64,000 nucleotides of DNA from Lutraria lutraria (taxonomy: Eukaryota > Mollusca > Bivalvia > Venerida > Mactridae): assembly GCA_964023205.1 (NCBI GenBank), contig OZ026835.1, forward strand, positions 15,210,414-15,274,413, read 5' to 3'. This document shows positions 1 to 13,500 of this stretch, one piece after another (the first letter of the stretch is position 1; each line of letters begins with the position of its first letter). Both the position numbers and the translations under genes were made by a program. The notes under the pieces are model-generated. The model saw nothing but the letters and a program-made list of their open reading frames with translations. It was not told the origin of the DNA and ran no database searches.

Positions 1-108
1 GGTTCGATGAAAATGCAAGCTTTGGTGCTATAGAATATGGAATTTGATTTGTGTGATTCTGTTCAGTTCTTGTATGAGAGAGCCAAACATTATTTTTTTT
101 CATTTCAG

Positions 109-215
109 CGGCAAAGACAGTCATTGCCAAATTTCCAGATCTCACAATATTGACTTCAGAGGTCCACCCTGTGGCCCCTAATCATTTTGGACAAAAGTAT
201 TTTGGAACAGCGTGA
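109..215 (+). CDS. UPRT: Uracil phosphoribosyltransferase homologue, last coding exon
   Basis: This is the 3'-terminal coding exon of a gene that starts left of the window. The intron ends in a T-rich tract and TTTCAG at 103-108. The exon opens with two bases completing a split codon, then 34 codons and TGA at 213-215. The peptide runs from AKTVIAKFPDLTILTSEVHP to a C-terminus of HFGQKYFGTA, which closely resembles the C-terminus I know for animal UPRT proteins (ending in FGQKYFGT plus one residue). The family is related to the pyrimidine-salvage enzyme that makes UMP from uracil and PRPP; several animal members are thought to lack that activity, and the catalytic region is outside the window. 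Identification rests on about 35 residues but the match is distinctive. The gene points toward the minus-strand ECT2L gene. Confidence 0.85.
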
Positions 216-855
216 TACAACATATTGTCGTATAAATGTATGGATTGAGTGCTGTTAGCCTGTTAGGTTAAAGTATGGTAGTGTTCATTGCACTTAGTAA
301 TGAAATATCAATGAAGGTACAGTGAAACCTGCGAACAAAGGCCAACCTTGGGAAAGACAAAATGTGGCCTTTATTGTCAGTTGGCCTTTATTTGGAGTTT
401 ATTCTGTAACAAATAATCAATTACATTTTTTAAAAGAATGGCCTTTATTCACAGGATGATCTTAATTTCAGTGGTTTTATATAAACCTTTTTGTGAGTAT
501 GCACAATATTTTAGACAAGACATGTCTATGTGTTACAGTACACTATCATTACCTTTTTATACTCTTATTTGCTTTCCAATTAGTTATAAAGCTGACTTTA
601 TGGTTATTATTATAAATTCAGACAAATCAGTTAAAGACCTTTTCTGTTTCTTTGATGAAACTTTGACTTATTGAATCTTCCTAGTGTTCCAAGTGTGAAT
701 TTTATACATTTTTGTGTATTTTGTGATTATTATGATGTTGATGACATACATCTGTGTATATTTATATTATCAAGTTAATGATGGTATTAATTTGAATCAT
801 AGCATTACTATATTTTTGCATTACAACAGGAAAATAAACCTGTCTTCGTATTTAA
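216..855 (+). other. UPRT 3' UTR with polyadenylation signal
   Basis: AT-rich non-coding sequence follows the stop codon. A canonical AATAAA lies at 833-838, so cleavage near 850-860 is likely. Positions 310-440 contain a copy of an interspersed repeat marked by 'AAAGGCCA' and 'GTGGCCTTTATT', which also occurs in ECT2L introns. The open frame at 438-674 falls inside this UTR and has no recognisable product. Confidence 0.6.
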
Positions 856-3800
856 TATGTTAAATATTGTCTTCATTTTTTTGCGAACTTTGATATAATA
901 GTGTTTTTTCATCAAATGATTTTATATTGACTTTGTGTTGTGATGGTCATGTTTATTTTAACAATACCACTAATTAATAACAATTAATGAAGCCAGCAGG
1001 AAATCATTTGATAAATCACATTTTTTTAATCAACTGTGCAATATTGGCTACAGTTGTATTACATTGTGACTGATAAATCTGATGGAGAATTGAAGGGACT
1101 GAACTCTGCAGTGACATTTTAAAAATCATAATACTGTAAACCAGGAAACTTTTGTGTCAAGAAATTCATGTTTTTATGCACCAGGTATATTCACGTCATT
1201 AAACTCATAGATTTGAGGAGACTGTTAAACTTCAGAGAAAAAATCTGATTGAGATATTTCTTCCATCAAAATGCACCAGAATGAATTCAATTTCATGCAT
1301 ATAACCAGTAACTAATGCAATAAAATGTGTTCAAGTGATTGGCTCTTTTAGCATTAACATTGTCTGCATAAAACATTGATCCTGAACTTCATGCAACTTT
1401 GTGAACACGGAGCCAGTTCTGTTTGAAATTTGTTTAATCTTTTTCATCATGTGCAAAATTTGTTGAATGTAATATCGGTAGCTATCCAATATTGCATTGT
1501 TGATATTAATAATTTTTTTTGTATCTTTATCATTGTGTATCTTATTTGTCACCATGTAAGTTATGAGGCTGTGTTTTAGCAGCTAACACACTTTTATTGA
1601 CTTATATCCGGCCATAATTCATTGAGTCTGTATTGTTTGTATTTTAACTAACTTACGTGTCTGGTTTAGTGTTTGCGAGTAAAGCCAGTTGAACCTATCA
1701 CTCAGTCATAAATTCAAGTCAGTGTTCATCTAACAGTTTGTCATTAATTAATAAAGCTGTTCATTTTAAATGTACCGGTACATGTGTATTTTGTCCAATG
1801 TTAAAATTAGTACTTATGTTTTTATTTTAAAGTAGAAAATGTATCAAAATTACATTTTTGTATTATTAGATGTGTAATAAGAGGATTTGGATTGAGTCGA
1901 TGGACTTACCTAATTAGTGAGTGTTTCGTCTCTTGACCCAGGGTTAAGGGGTTTAAACTCAGGGTGTGGCACATGATGAGTTGATGACATTATGTCTAAG
2001 TAATTTGTCCTCAAACAGTGATTTGTGTTATTTATGTGAAGTTTGCAGGTACTTGTAGAGAGCAAAGTTAATACTGGTACAGGATGAGGTTATTTGTCTC
2101 CCATTATATAATTATAAACTATCAATAAAGGAGTAAAATCTCAAATATTAAATTTAATTGGTTTATACATTGTATTTAAAATAACTTACAAAATTATTGA
2201 TGAGCTGATCTCTATGGCATGATAAATAAGAATGTAATATTATGTACTTTGTGATTTCCAGTACAATCTCTATTGGTTCTCAGTATTTTTTAAGTTTTAA
2301 CTGCATCAATCACATATCTCTTCATATCTAAAAACTTCAATTTTTCACTTGCCTGTTTTATTTCACTTGAATCTCAGCCAAAGTTTATCAAAGAATCAAA
2401 TTGAAAGCAATGTCTGGGTGTTATAAATCTTCATTGATCATTCAGGTCAAATCTCAATTTTATAATAAGATTACCAGTATATTACTTTTCTGTATCATTG
2501 TCATATAATTCAAACATCAAATGCTCAAGGTATAGTTTGTAATCACTCTGTGTCTGGACATAGTTAGCAATTGATCTATGAGCACTCTGTAAGTCTTTAA
2601 AATGTAAGTAAAACTTGGTATGATTGAGAATTTTGAAATAGACTTCATTAAAATTTGATACTAGGTCATTATGATGCAATTGAGTAAAACTCATAGCTGG
2701 AAAACTTTTTAAATCTCAAAGACAGAATCTTGTATGAGCTTTTTTTGAAATTTGATTATAATTCTTGTCTTGGTTACTAAATGTTCAGTCAAATTAAATG
2801 CCGGGTTTTCTAGGTCAAAACCTAGGTCACAATTTCTTATAGAAAGATATCTTCTCTGGTTCTCACATGAGCATTATAGGGTCTTATAGACCTTTGTTAT
2901 AATTACATATTACTGTATATACTTTCTATTAAATTTTTCTTCATTTTACTTATTCATGATTGAATGAAAGAATGTGTCATAGTGACAGGGTTATAAAGAA
3001 ATGTGTTCAATTTGATAATTTACTGGTTAGTCCAATGAAGGATATATTGACAGTCAGACCTGAGTGCACAACCATGAAAATGAAGGCTAACATGTGAGCC
3101 ATGACTATGTGTTAACCCTTACATTTTATTAACTGAATATGAATGACTTGCATATTACCTCCCTTTAGTGGTCATGGTGATCAGGGTTTACTGTATGTAT
3201 AATCTACATAGATGCAACTTCTAAATTATATGTATATTTGTATTTACATGCACACAGTCAAAAGACTTCGGTTGTTATTTTCTTTCCAGTTTGGTTGCCA
3301 GGCAACAAATATATAATTATGTTTCAATTGTAAATATGAAACTAAATAACTTTTTTTCTTTCTGATATTGTTTGTCAAACTTATGTAAACTTTCTCATTG
3401 AATAAAAGATGGTAAATACAGTTTACAATCAATATTCTTTGCTTGTTTATTTCATAATAAAGCTCAAGAACTAGTGGTGCCCCATCTTGGTGACTGATAC
3501 ACCATCGAACAGTACAACTCTATTTACACGAACACAAGTTGGTCATAAATATGCTGATATTTGTTATAGAAGTAAACTCTCTGTTATCAGGCTTTATGTC
3601 TTGTTACGATGAACCATTAAAATATTCTGTCATTGGTCTTTGGATATCTAAGATTTTTACAACAACAGGATTTTTTTCTGACTAGCTGTTCAGAGTATTA
3701 CCCACTCACAGAAGTCCTTAAAGCTGCTAAAAAGATGAAACGTTATATACTAAAAAGATTACAGACAAAAGGGCACTTCCAGTATTGTAGCAATTACCTG

Positions 3801-6287
3801 TGAACATATTTGTGGTAATGAGAATGGGAATAATAACTTCTTACGACAAAATAATTATTTTTTAAACAATTTATTCGTTGTTTAAATATACTGTGTACAT
3901 GATACAAGTAGAATATTAAATGAAAAAGGAATACATAGTAATTTTATGAAGAAAGTTTGCAATTGTGAGTAAATGAGCTCTGCTTTTCAGCATAAGCCTA
4001 ACAACATTTATATTTCCGTCACTTGCTATACAAGGATGCAAACGGGTACTAACCAGGAAAAGTGAAATAGGACAGAATAAACACTTAGTAGAATACAAGA
4101 TTGAAAACTGAATGATACAGTGACAGACTAACATGAGCGGGTCGCCTGTAAATAACACAAAGTGTAAGTGAAGTCCATCTTCAACAAGCACTTGCCAAAG
4201 AAAAACACCAAAAATAAAGAACTTCTTGGTAGGAAGCCAAATTATTTTCTGACTTCAGTGTCCTCTCAGCCAAGGTTATTTTTTTTTCAATTATCTCCAC
4301 ATTTTAGCGCCTGGGCAGTAAAGTAGTGTTGGAACCAAATAAGTAGCAGCAGATAGTCACAGTAATGTTATGTAGTAAAAATTACGGAAGTATTTCGTGC
4401 AGCATTGACAAAAAATCAAGCCACTAAAATATCACAATAAAAAGCTGACCAATATCAATATTAAAAAATCAGCTTTAATCGTACAAATCTAACAATTAGC
4501 ATCAAGATAGAACAAGGAAATCAACAAAAACGTAACTATTTGCACACACCAATCACTGCACTTTGAAGTGGACGGATTAACAAATAAGAAATATCCAGAG
4601 CAATTTAAAGAACATAACATCAAGATTAACAAAAACATGACCTGTGTACAATCTAAAACATACACCTCCAAGTTTTTAACGAATTTCAACTAGTAAAAAC
4701 ACAATAAGATTGTAAACTTAACATAACAAATTAAATACTAAACATGACACAATGCTTTGTACAATCTGACTTATTTATAATGCACTCTTGAAGAAATGGA
4801 AAAAAATCAATATTTCACCCAAAATGCAATAATTTACTGTTCATCAACAAGAAATTCAAATATGTTGGATTCAAAGTAAATAAAGAAAGAATTTCGTTAA
4901 TTTATTTACAGAAGAAAAATTCTATGAAATATGATTTCTTATAATTTAACAAAACCTGTGTTAGCACTATGTACTATGATTAATAGGTAATAAATCATGT
5001 GATTACAAGACTAGAGACTACAATACTACATAAATAACATCTCTATTGATAAATATAACACAGACTAAACAACAGGAAGAAAAAAGTATAAACAAAATCA
5101 GCTTCAACACACTAACAGTTATCACAGTAATGCTCTACATCTGGCAGACATATTTATCTACTAACAATATATTAATATTGTATAATACTGCAAAAATACA
5201 CAATAAATACAAAATATTAAAAAACACAATGATCACAGATGCAATCAGGAATATTGTATATTTTTTTTATTGCTTTTTACATCATTATTCCAATGTATGC
5301 TAAAAGGTAAGCATAACTTAACACAAAATACTACCGGTATTAGCAAATTGATGAAATTCTTTACTGTCATACTTGAGAATAATGACTACCTGATTTGTAT
5401 AACATCCGTTCATGGCTACCCATCTATTGATACTAGACCAAAGAAACCATTAAATAAAGGCTAGCTGTAGTACTTCTTGACCTATGCTGACATTTGTTCA
5501 CAAGTAAGACTGCATTCTGAGAATGAAACAGGTTAACAACATCTTTTCATGATAATCTTAATTATTAAAATGCGTAATTTTGATCACCGGAAACATTTCC
5601 GTACAACACACAACACCTAGGACTACTTCTAGTAATCATTAAAATAACACTAATCAATACAAACAAGCGCATGCCTAAAGTTCAATAAATAATATTAGTA
5701 TATATATATACAAAATGTATATATACTTGTACATGTTAATTAATACATGTACTATGTAGTACTCTTATATTACCTTGAATTGATACAAGGTAGGTGAAAT
5801 ATAATCACAGTCTAATATATAGTAAAATGAAAAATACAATATTAGTCATGAAAATGGCTTCTTGACACCTCTATGATTTATTAAATTTCTAAAAATTAAT
5901 TCACTATGTATTAATTTATGATTACAATGCAATACCGGTTAAAAATGGCAGTAGATAAACACAAAAATAAGTTCACTTAATTAGTACATAAGTACACAGA
6001 TAAATGAACAGATCAAAACCGCATAAAAGCCTCATATTTGAAAAAGGGCTTGTTTTCTGCAGACTTTTAAGGGTTTAGCACCTATGTAATGGGAAAATTA
6101 AAGAACAAATGTGGAGGGTCTATTAGTTCCATCAATTTCAGACCATTTCAGAGTCTATTTTTAATTGCATCATAGCTAATAATCAAATTTGGTAACACAT
6201 GGAAAATACAATTAAGCCATTTTTATAAAAAGTATCATCATCGCCCAAACATTGAAAATAATTATAAATTGTTGTCATAGCAACCAC
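856..6287. other. Convergent intergenic region and presumed ECT2L 3' UTR
   Basis: About 5.4 kb between two converging genes. I see no conserved coding sequence; every open frame here is under 95 codons and of biased composition. Part of the right side must be ECT2L 3' UTR on the minus strand. A candidate minus-strand AATAAA (TTTATT on plus) lies at 5877-5882, about 410 nt past the ECT2L stop, and others lie further out, so the true end is not settled. There is a short AT palindrome near 5700-5730 (TATATATATACAAAATGTAT). Confidence 0.5.
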
Positions 6288-7532
6288 TTAACCCTGTAAT
6301 GCAGCACGAATGGACTGTTCCACCAAACTTATCCAATTGAATTTCTCTTCAGGGGTGTCTACACAGAAGTGCCATTGTTGTTTGGGGGTTTCAAACTTGA
6401 ACGCATTTCTCAAGTCTGAAAAATTAGTAAGGCTTAAATTAAACATTTAAAGTATAAACAAAGGAAAACAATCATACATGTGTGTTAAGGCACTGAGTAC
6501 ATGTTTATGGCTTATTAAAGCACACAATAAATTGTTGTATGGTAGCAGAATACATAAAATGACTATAGTATGCCTCTAGATAAAATTGTAATTTGATGCT
6601 AGGTAAACGTCAAATTCTGAAATAAATAAAATATTTTTCCTATCTACCGACCCTCTTCTAAAATTCAGGGTCGGTACAGGGCAAACAAACATATTTTTAA
6701 CTTAGACCTAAAAATCATTTTCAGAAGTTTCTGAAATCTTAACCATTCAACATGAATATTCAAGCATATATAGATACTTCGCTTAAAACATACCATGAAA
6801 TTTGAATTACAAAACAAACCACATATTTATGAGCTGAATTTTAACAGAAAAGTTTTAGTTCTTCAATCCTAACTATCACATGTTTTTTTGTAGGTACAGC
6901 AATAATAAACTCTTACTAAGGAAGTAGAAAAGCTGGCTTCCTAAGAAATGAAACAGAAGTTACTTACCTTTAGACTCAGGCAAATCATTAACTCTAAGTC
7001 TATTCAAAGATATGCTAGCTTCAAACTTGTAATTGTACTCAATTGCACGACTGAATGGAAAATGTTTAGAGGTACGCCGAGTCAACACAAGTGCGTCATT
7101 AAACAGGAACAAACCATAGACTGCTGCATGTTGAAACACTCTGTGAAAATAATAATACACGACGTGTGATTGAAATGAAGTGATAGGAAAGTTGATAAAC
7201 ATATTGATACCATTATTTTGCTAAAGTCAGTAGAATTCATGGTAACTGGTTTACAGATATAGCAAAGAAATCAAGGCATGATGTTTTAACCAATTCGCAG
7301 GGGAACCGATCAAGAGGGTTTTCATAGTAGTAGCAGAAAATGCACTAATTACATATGAATTTCACAATACTATATTTAACTTCATTTTATTAATGCAAAG
7401 CCCAGTTTCCTTCGGTAGTTCAGTCATTAAAATACCTCACCTTAATTCTGGTATATCAGATGTCTTCTTGGGTGGATTAAGTTGATTGGCATCTAATTGC
7501 TTGATCAAATATCTGTTAGCTTCAAGAAGTGC
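6288..7532 (-). other. ECT2L: ECT2L exons 20-22: PH domain and C-terminus
   Basis: Exons 7532-7441, 7140-6968 and 6415-6288 encode a pleckstrin-homology fold: [20 protein letters not shown] is the first strands, and the C-terminal helix [15 protein letters not shown] carries the invariant PH tryptophan after the EEKFN turn. In Dbl-family proteins the PH directly follows the DH and tunes exchange activity or membrane binding. The stop codon follows only three residues after the helix. Confidence 0.8.
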
Positions 7533-10500
7533 CTGTAAATATACCATAACAGAGATAACAATGAATTACAAAATAAACATAAAGGAAAATGATACAGAAA
7601 ACAGAAAAGAAGAAATATACAGTTAGAGGTGTAAATAAAGGCAATCAAAGCGAGATAAAAATGTGGCTTAACTAACAGTTGACCTCCATCAAAACAACTT
7701 GTATTTGATCTTATATATCAATTGCTGTGTGTTGGAGAATGACTAGGGGCATCTGCAGTCAAATGATAATGGTCTGTGATGAGTTATCACTAAGATTAAC
7801 TCAGATTTGACAGCAGCTGCTTTGTGCCTAGTACACATTTTGTGTTTTTGTCTGAGAGGAGATTAATAAAATACACTAAATCACTTAAAAAACACAACAT
7901 AAGAACTATTACAAAAATGTAAATTTATTTTCATATGCAGATACAGCTTATTAAAGAATACTTGCAAAACACAACTTACAGGACAATTCTGAATTTTTCT
8001 CTGTAGTTCAATTAATTGTCTATCCCTTTCCATTCGAAGCTTGCACTGAAATAACAAATATTGAATACAAATGTTCACTGAATTATGAGGGGAGGGGGAA
8101 TATATAACCTTAAAATGATTATACTGGAAGAAGATTACATGGTAATGATAAAATTGACCCTAGAATTAAAAGAACATGATAGACATAAGGTACTGGCTGT
8201 ACAAATCTGACAGTTTCTAGAGGAATACATTCTTAATATAACAATATTGTAGAAACTATTTTACCCATTGTGATAAACATAAGGTACTGGCTGTACAAAT
8301 CTGACAGTTTCTAGAGGAATACATTCTTAATATAACAATATTGTAGAAACTATTTTATCCATTGTGATAAACATAAGGTACTGGCTGTACAAATCTGACA
8401 GTTTCTAGAGGAATACATTCTTAATATAACAATATTGTAGAAACTATTTTATCCATTGTGATAAACATAAGGTACTGACTGTACAAATCTGACAGTTTCT
8501 AGAGGAATACATTCTTAATATAACAATATTGTAGAAACTATTTTACCCATTGTGATAAACATAAGGTACTGGCTGTACAAATCTGACAGTTTCTAGAGGA
8601 ATACATTCTTAATATAACAATATTGTAGAAACTATTTTACCCATTGTGATAAACATAAGGTACTGGCTGTACAAATCTGACAGTTTCTAGAGGAATACAT
8701 TCTTAATATAACAATATTGTAGAAACTATTTTACCCATTGTGATAAACATAAGGTACTGGCTGTACAAATCTGACAGTTTCTAGAGGAATACATTCTTAA
8801 TATAACAATATTGTAGAAACTATTTTACCCATTGTGATAAACATAAGGTACTGGCTGTACAAATCTGACAGTTTCTAGAGGAATACATTCTTAATATAAC
8901 AATATTGTAGAAACTATTTTACCCATTGTGATAAACATAAGGTACTGGCTGTACAAATCTGTCAGTTTCTAGAGGAATACATTCTTAATATAACAATATT
9001 GTAGAAACTATTTTACCCATTGTGATAAACATAAGGTACTGGCTGTACAAATCTGACAGTTTCTAGAGGAATACATTCTTAATATAACAATATTGTAGAA
9101 ACTATTTTACCCATTGTGATAAACATAAGGTACTGGCTGTACAAATCTGACAGTTTCTAGAGGAATACATTCTTAATATAACAATATTGTAGAAACTATT
9201 TTATCCATTGTGATAAACATAAGGTACTGGCTGTACAAATCTGACAGTTTCTAGAGGAATACATTCTTAATATAACAATATTGTAGAAACTATTTTACCC
9301 ATTGTGATAAACATAAGGTACTGGCTGTACAAATCTGACAGTTTCTAGAGGAATACATTCTTAATATAACAATATTGTAGAAACTATTTTACCCATTGTG
9401 ATAAACATAAGGTACTGGCTGTACAAATCTGACAGTTTCTAGAGGAATACATTCTTAATATAACAATATTGTAGAAACTATTTTATCCATTGTGATAAAC
9501 ATAAGGTACTGGCTGTACAAATCTGACAGTTTCTAGAGGAATACATTCTTAAAATAACAATATTGTAGAAACTATTTTACCCATTGTGATAAACATAAGG
9601 TACTGGCTGTACAAATCTGACAGTTTCTAGAGGAATACATTCTTAATATAACAATATTGTAGAAACTATTTTATCCATTGTGATAAACATAAGGTACTGG
9701 CTGTACAAATCTGACAGTTTCTAGAGGAATACATTCTTAATATAACAATATTGTAGAAACTATTTTATCCATTGTGATAAACATAAGGTACTGGCTGTAC
9801 AAATCTGACAGTTTCTAGAGGAATACATTCTTAATATAACAATATTGTAGAAACTATTTTACCCATTGTGATAAACATAAGGTACTGGCTGTACAAATCT
9901 GACAGTTTCTAGAGGAATACATTCTTAATATAACAATATTGTAGAAACTATTTTACCCATTGTGATAAACATAAGGTACTGGCTGTACAAATCTGACAGT
10001 TTCTAGAGGAATACATTCTTAATATAACAATATTGTAGAAACTATTTTACCCATTGTGATAAACATAAGGTACTGACTGTACAAATCTGACAGTTTCTAG
10101 AGGAATACATTCTTAATATAACAATATTGTAGAAACTATTTTACCCATTGTGATAAACATAAGGCACTGACTGTACAAATCTGACAGTTTCTAGAGGAAT
10201 ACATTCTTGATACAACAATATTGTAGAAACTATTTTACCCATTGTACGCTATACATTCACACTCAAAGACTTTAATCAATGTTTCTTATTTTCACCTTTT
10301 TGTGTTACAAATATGCATAGCAGAAAGGTCTATCATTCTATTTATTTAAAAGATAACTGGACAGCTGGTATTGTTTTTACATGGCTAGGCTTATGACACT
10401 ATTTGTCCTTGGTTTGGCAAATGGTATAAATCTATTACAGTAGAAACTCCCTAATCCTATATCAATTTCTTATCAAATCAGAATACTATTCCACGATCAT

Positions 10501-13500
10501 ATAATAATTGTGTATCAGTCTACCTCATGTATACATTTCTCTAGCTCAGTTAGTGTACTTATAGCATCTGAGAGATCAGCTCTATCTTGGTGAGACTTTG
10601 GGGTATGGAGTTCAAACCAGCTCAGTAATTTCACATATTCATTGATTCTTCTAGATGGCAGTAAAAGCATTTCCTGGAGCCTGCAAAAAATGGAAGACAA
10701 AATAATGGAACACTATCTAAGAACAGAAATATCTTGATTCAGCTTTTTCTACATCAACAATAAGAGTACTACGATTACAAAATACAATTCATCTCACTAA
10801 TTGCGAAATATTGCTATCAATGTACAGACAAATGCAAGTTAATGGTCTCCTTTGAATAAAGGCCACATATGAATAATATCTGTTTGTTAATAATGGCCAC
10901 TTGAAAATCATGGCCACTCATAAATAAAGGCAACTCAAGAATTTTTGTGCATAATAATCATTTGTAAATCACTGCCACTCAAAATAAATAATGGCCACAA
11001 TTTAAAATCATGATGTATCAAACAAGTAATGAATATATCTTCAAGGCATACAAATAGAAAGCAATTTTGTAGGAGACAAAACAAAAGAACATACGTCAAC
11101 ATTTTAGTTTCTGGTGTTCTATCATTTCTGGCTAGGAAGGCCCTAAATGCAGGGGTCTGTTCCTTGGACCTCTCAATACAGCGTAGTATAACTTCATTGT
11201 TGTTGACAAAGTTTGTATAGACTTTAAGACGAGTACAGAACTTCACAAATATATCACCGAGGCATGTTTCTTGAGCATCCCACTCTAACAAACGATTCTG
11301 CAAATTATCCTTCAGGTCACTGAAATATTATTTACAGTAAAACATGGTTGTAATGAACTTGGATATAATGAAAAAATTGGATATAGTGAAGCATTTTTCT
11401 CCATAAAACATCCTACTTTATTTCGTTGATAAGGATATAATAAAATTTAGATTTAATGACATAATTATGCAGCTCACCTGGTATTCACTTTAACCATGTT
11501 TACTGTATTGATTATACTTCGTTGTTTAATTTAACTATTTATATGTCAAAATAGTCAGAATTCAACCTATCTTTTATAATAGTTAAACACACCCAGAACT
11601 TACTGAACCTGCTGTAGTTAATCAAAAGGTGTTTTCTGAGGTCTAGGGTGAGGTGAGTTAAATATTAAGAAAACATTGAGGAGTTTCTCAGAAATTTTAC
11701 TTAAGATGTAACATCTCAATTCATTGGTCTATCAGGGAAGTTGTAAGTAATGGCAGAATGTGGAGGGACAGGTACATACTACATATAGGATGTAACCCCA
11801 AGATAACAAGAAAGACCAACTTACAACAAATTTTTTTTATAGACCAAACAATAAATATGATCAACTTATTGCAATACTTACTGACTGATATCCAGGATGG
11901 CCAGTACATCAGAGAATATTATCTGTAGATTTTGGTTACTAATGATAGCTCTGAAATATTAGAACAATCAATTAAACAACATTGCAGAAATTTCATTTAA
12001 AATCATGTCTTCAAAATAAAACCATTCAGTAAGTTTTTCTATACATTTCAAATTACTAGTTACTAGTGTTCTAATATTGTAGGTTGTTTTGAGTGAGTGC
12101 ATATTTGCATGTTCATGTTGTGATATTGTAAATGTAAGATTGTCAATCTGTCAAATTGTAAATGTTAGCTGAATGGGTCAAAACCTTATGTTGCTTACTG
12201 AAAAAGCTTTGAACTTTGAAAACATAGAAATCATTGACAAATGCAAGAGTGAAGTGAGGAATACACAATACACAAAAAACCAGCTTTAAAAGGGTCAACA
12301 ACAGCAAACCGGTATATTAATAGCTATGTTTAGAAATACAAAATTATGCATAATTCCTGCATTATAGACAAATAATGTGTTGTATGTGGTTTAAAAGAAA
12401 CAAAAAGTATATCTAAAAGATGCTATTCAAGACATAATTGGAGTGGACAAACCTGTTAGACTTCAGTGCTGCATTCAATGGTTTAAAGTAGACATTCTTG
12501 ATAGCACTAAGGACCCTGTTATATTCTATCTCACTGGACACAATCTCCATAGCAACAGGAGACCTTTTCTCAGGATGATCTTGGTACCTCTGGGTAGTCT
12601 ACACGATTAAACACAATTTAGGCACAATATAAGCATAAAAAGAACTGTGAGAGTAAAATGATTTAGGAGTTCCATATTATATACAGACATGTCTGAATAA
12701 ATGACCACATGTGAAAGAAGGTCATTATATGGTGAAGTTCCACTAATTAGTACCTAATTATTGATACAGCAAACCAAAAGAATATTTGAATGCAGGCTGT
12801 CTATGGCATAAATTTTATCTTTGTTCTCTCCTTTGTTCACAGGTTTCACTGTATTTTGTATCAAATACTCATCTTTCTAAATATTGTAATATGGCATTTT
12901 GACAGAACATGTTTCCCTTCTGTTTTCATTTTCCAATCATTGAAAATTTGTAATTCAGATGACTTTGTAGAATAAAGTGCACAGTCAAACATGTGTCACC
13001 AGTCACCTCCAAATAAAGACAACCCTGTGGAAGACCATTCTCTGACAAGCTACCATTGATTATTGACAACAAAAGTACCTCTGAACAGAGTCACCTGTCA
13101 ACAAAGGCCACATTATGTCTTTCCAAAATGTGGCCTTAGGTCATAGGTTTGAGTGTATATGTAACAGTACACATTCACACTGTTCTTCAAGTTTTCATTT
13201 ATCAGGAAATGACTTCTAGACAAACAGATATTTATACAGACAAATTTAACAGGCAGATATGAAACAAGAACATAAAATTTCTCTTTTTACCATTCGTTCA
13301 ATCTTTCCAGTATCTCTGAGCGTTCCAAATCTAAGACTTAAAGCCTTAGTTGTCTCCATCACTCTTTTATGATCTGCAGTAGATCTCATGAATTCCTTTT
13401 CTGAGCCCTTATCTTTCTTAACTTCTCCATCATCTTCTTCTGCATCGTCATCCCAATCTCCACGTTGACCTTTAGCATCAGTTTCATCTTCATCCTCTTC

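Noticed and set aside
8177..10244. CRISPR-like array
   Set aside because: The repeats are 94 bp, directly adjacent without unique spacers, and the host is an animal genome; it is a minisatellite.
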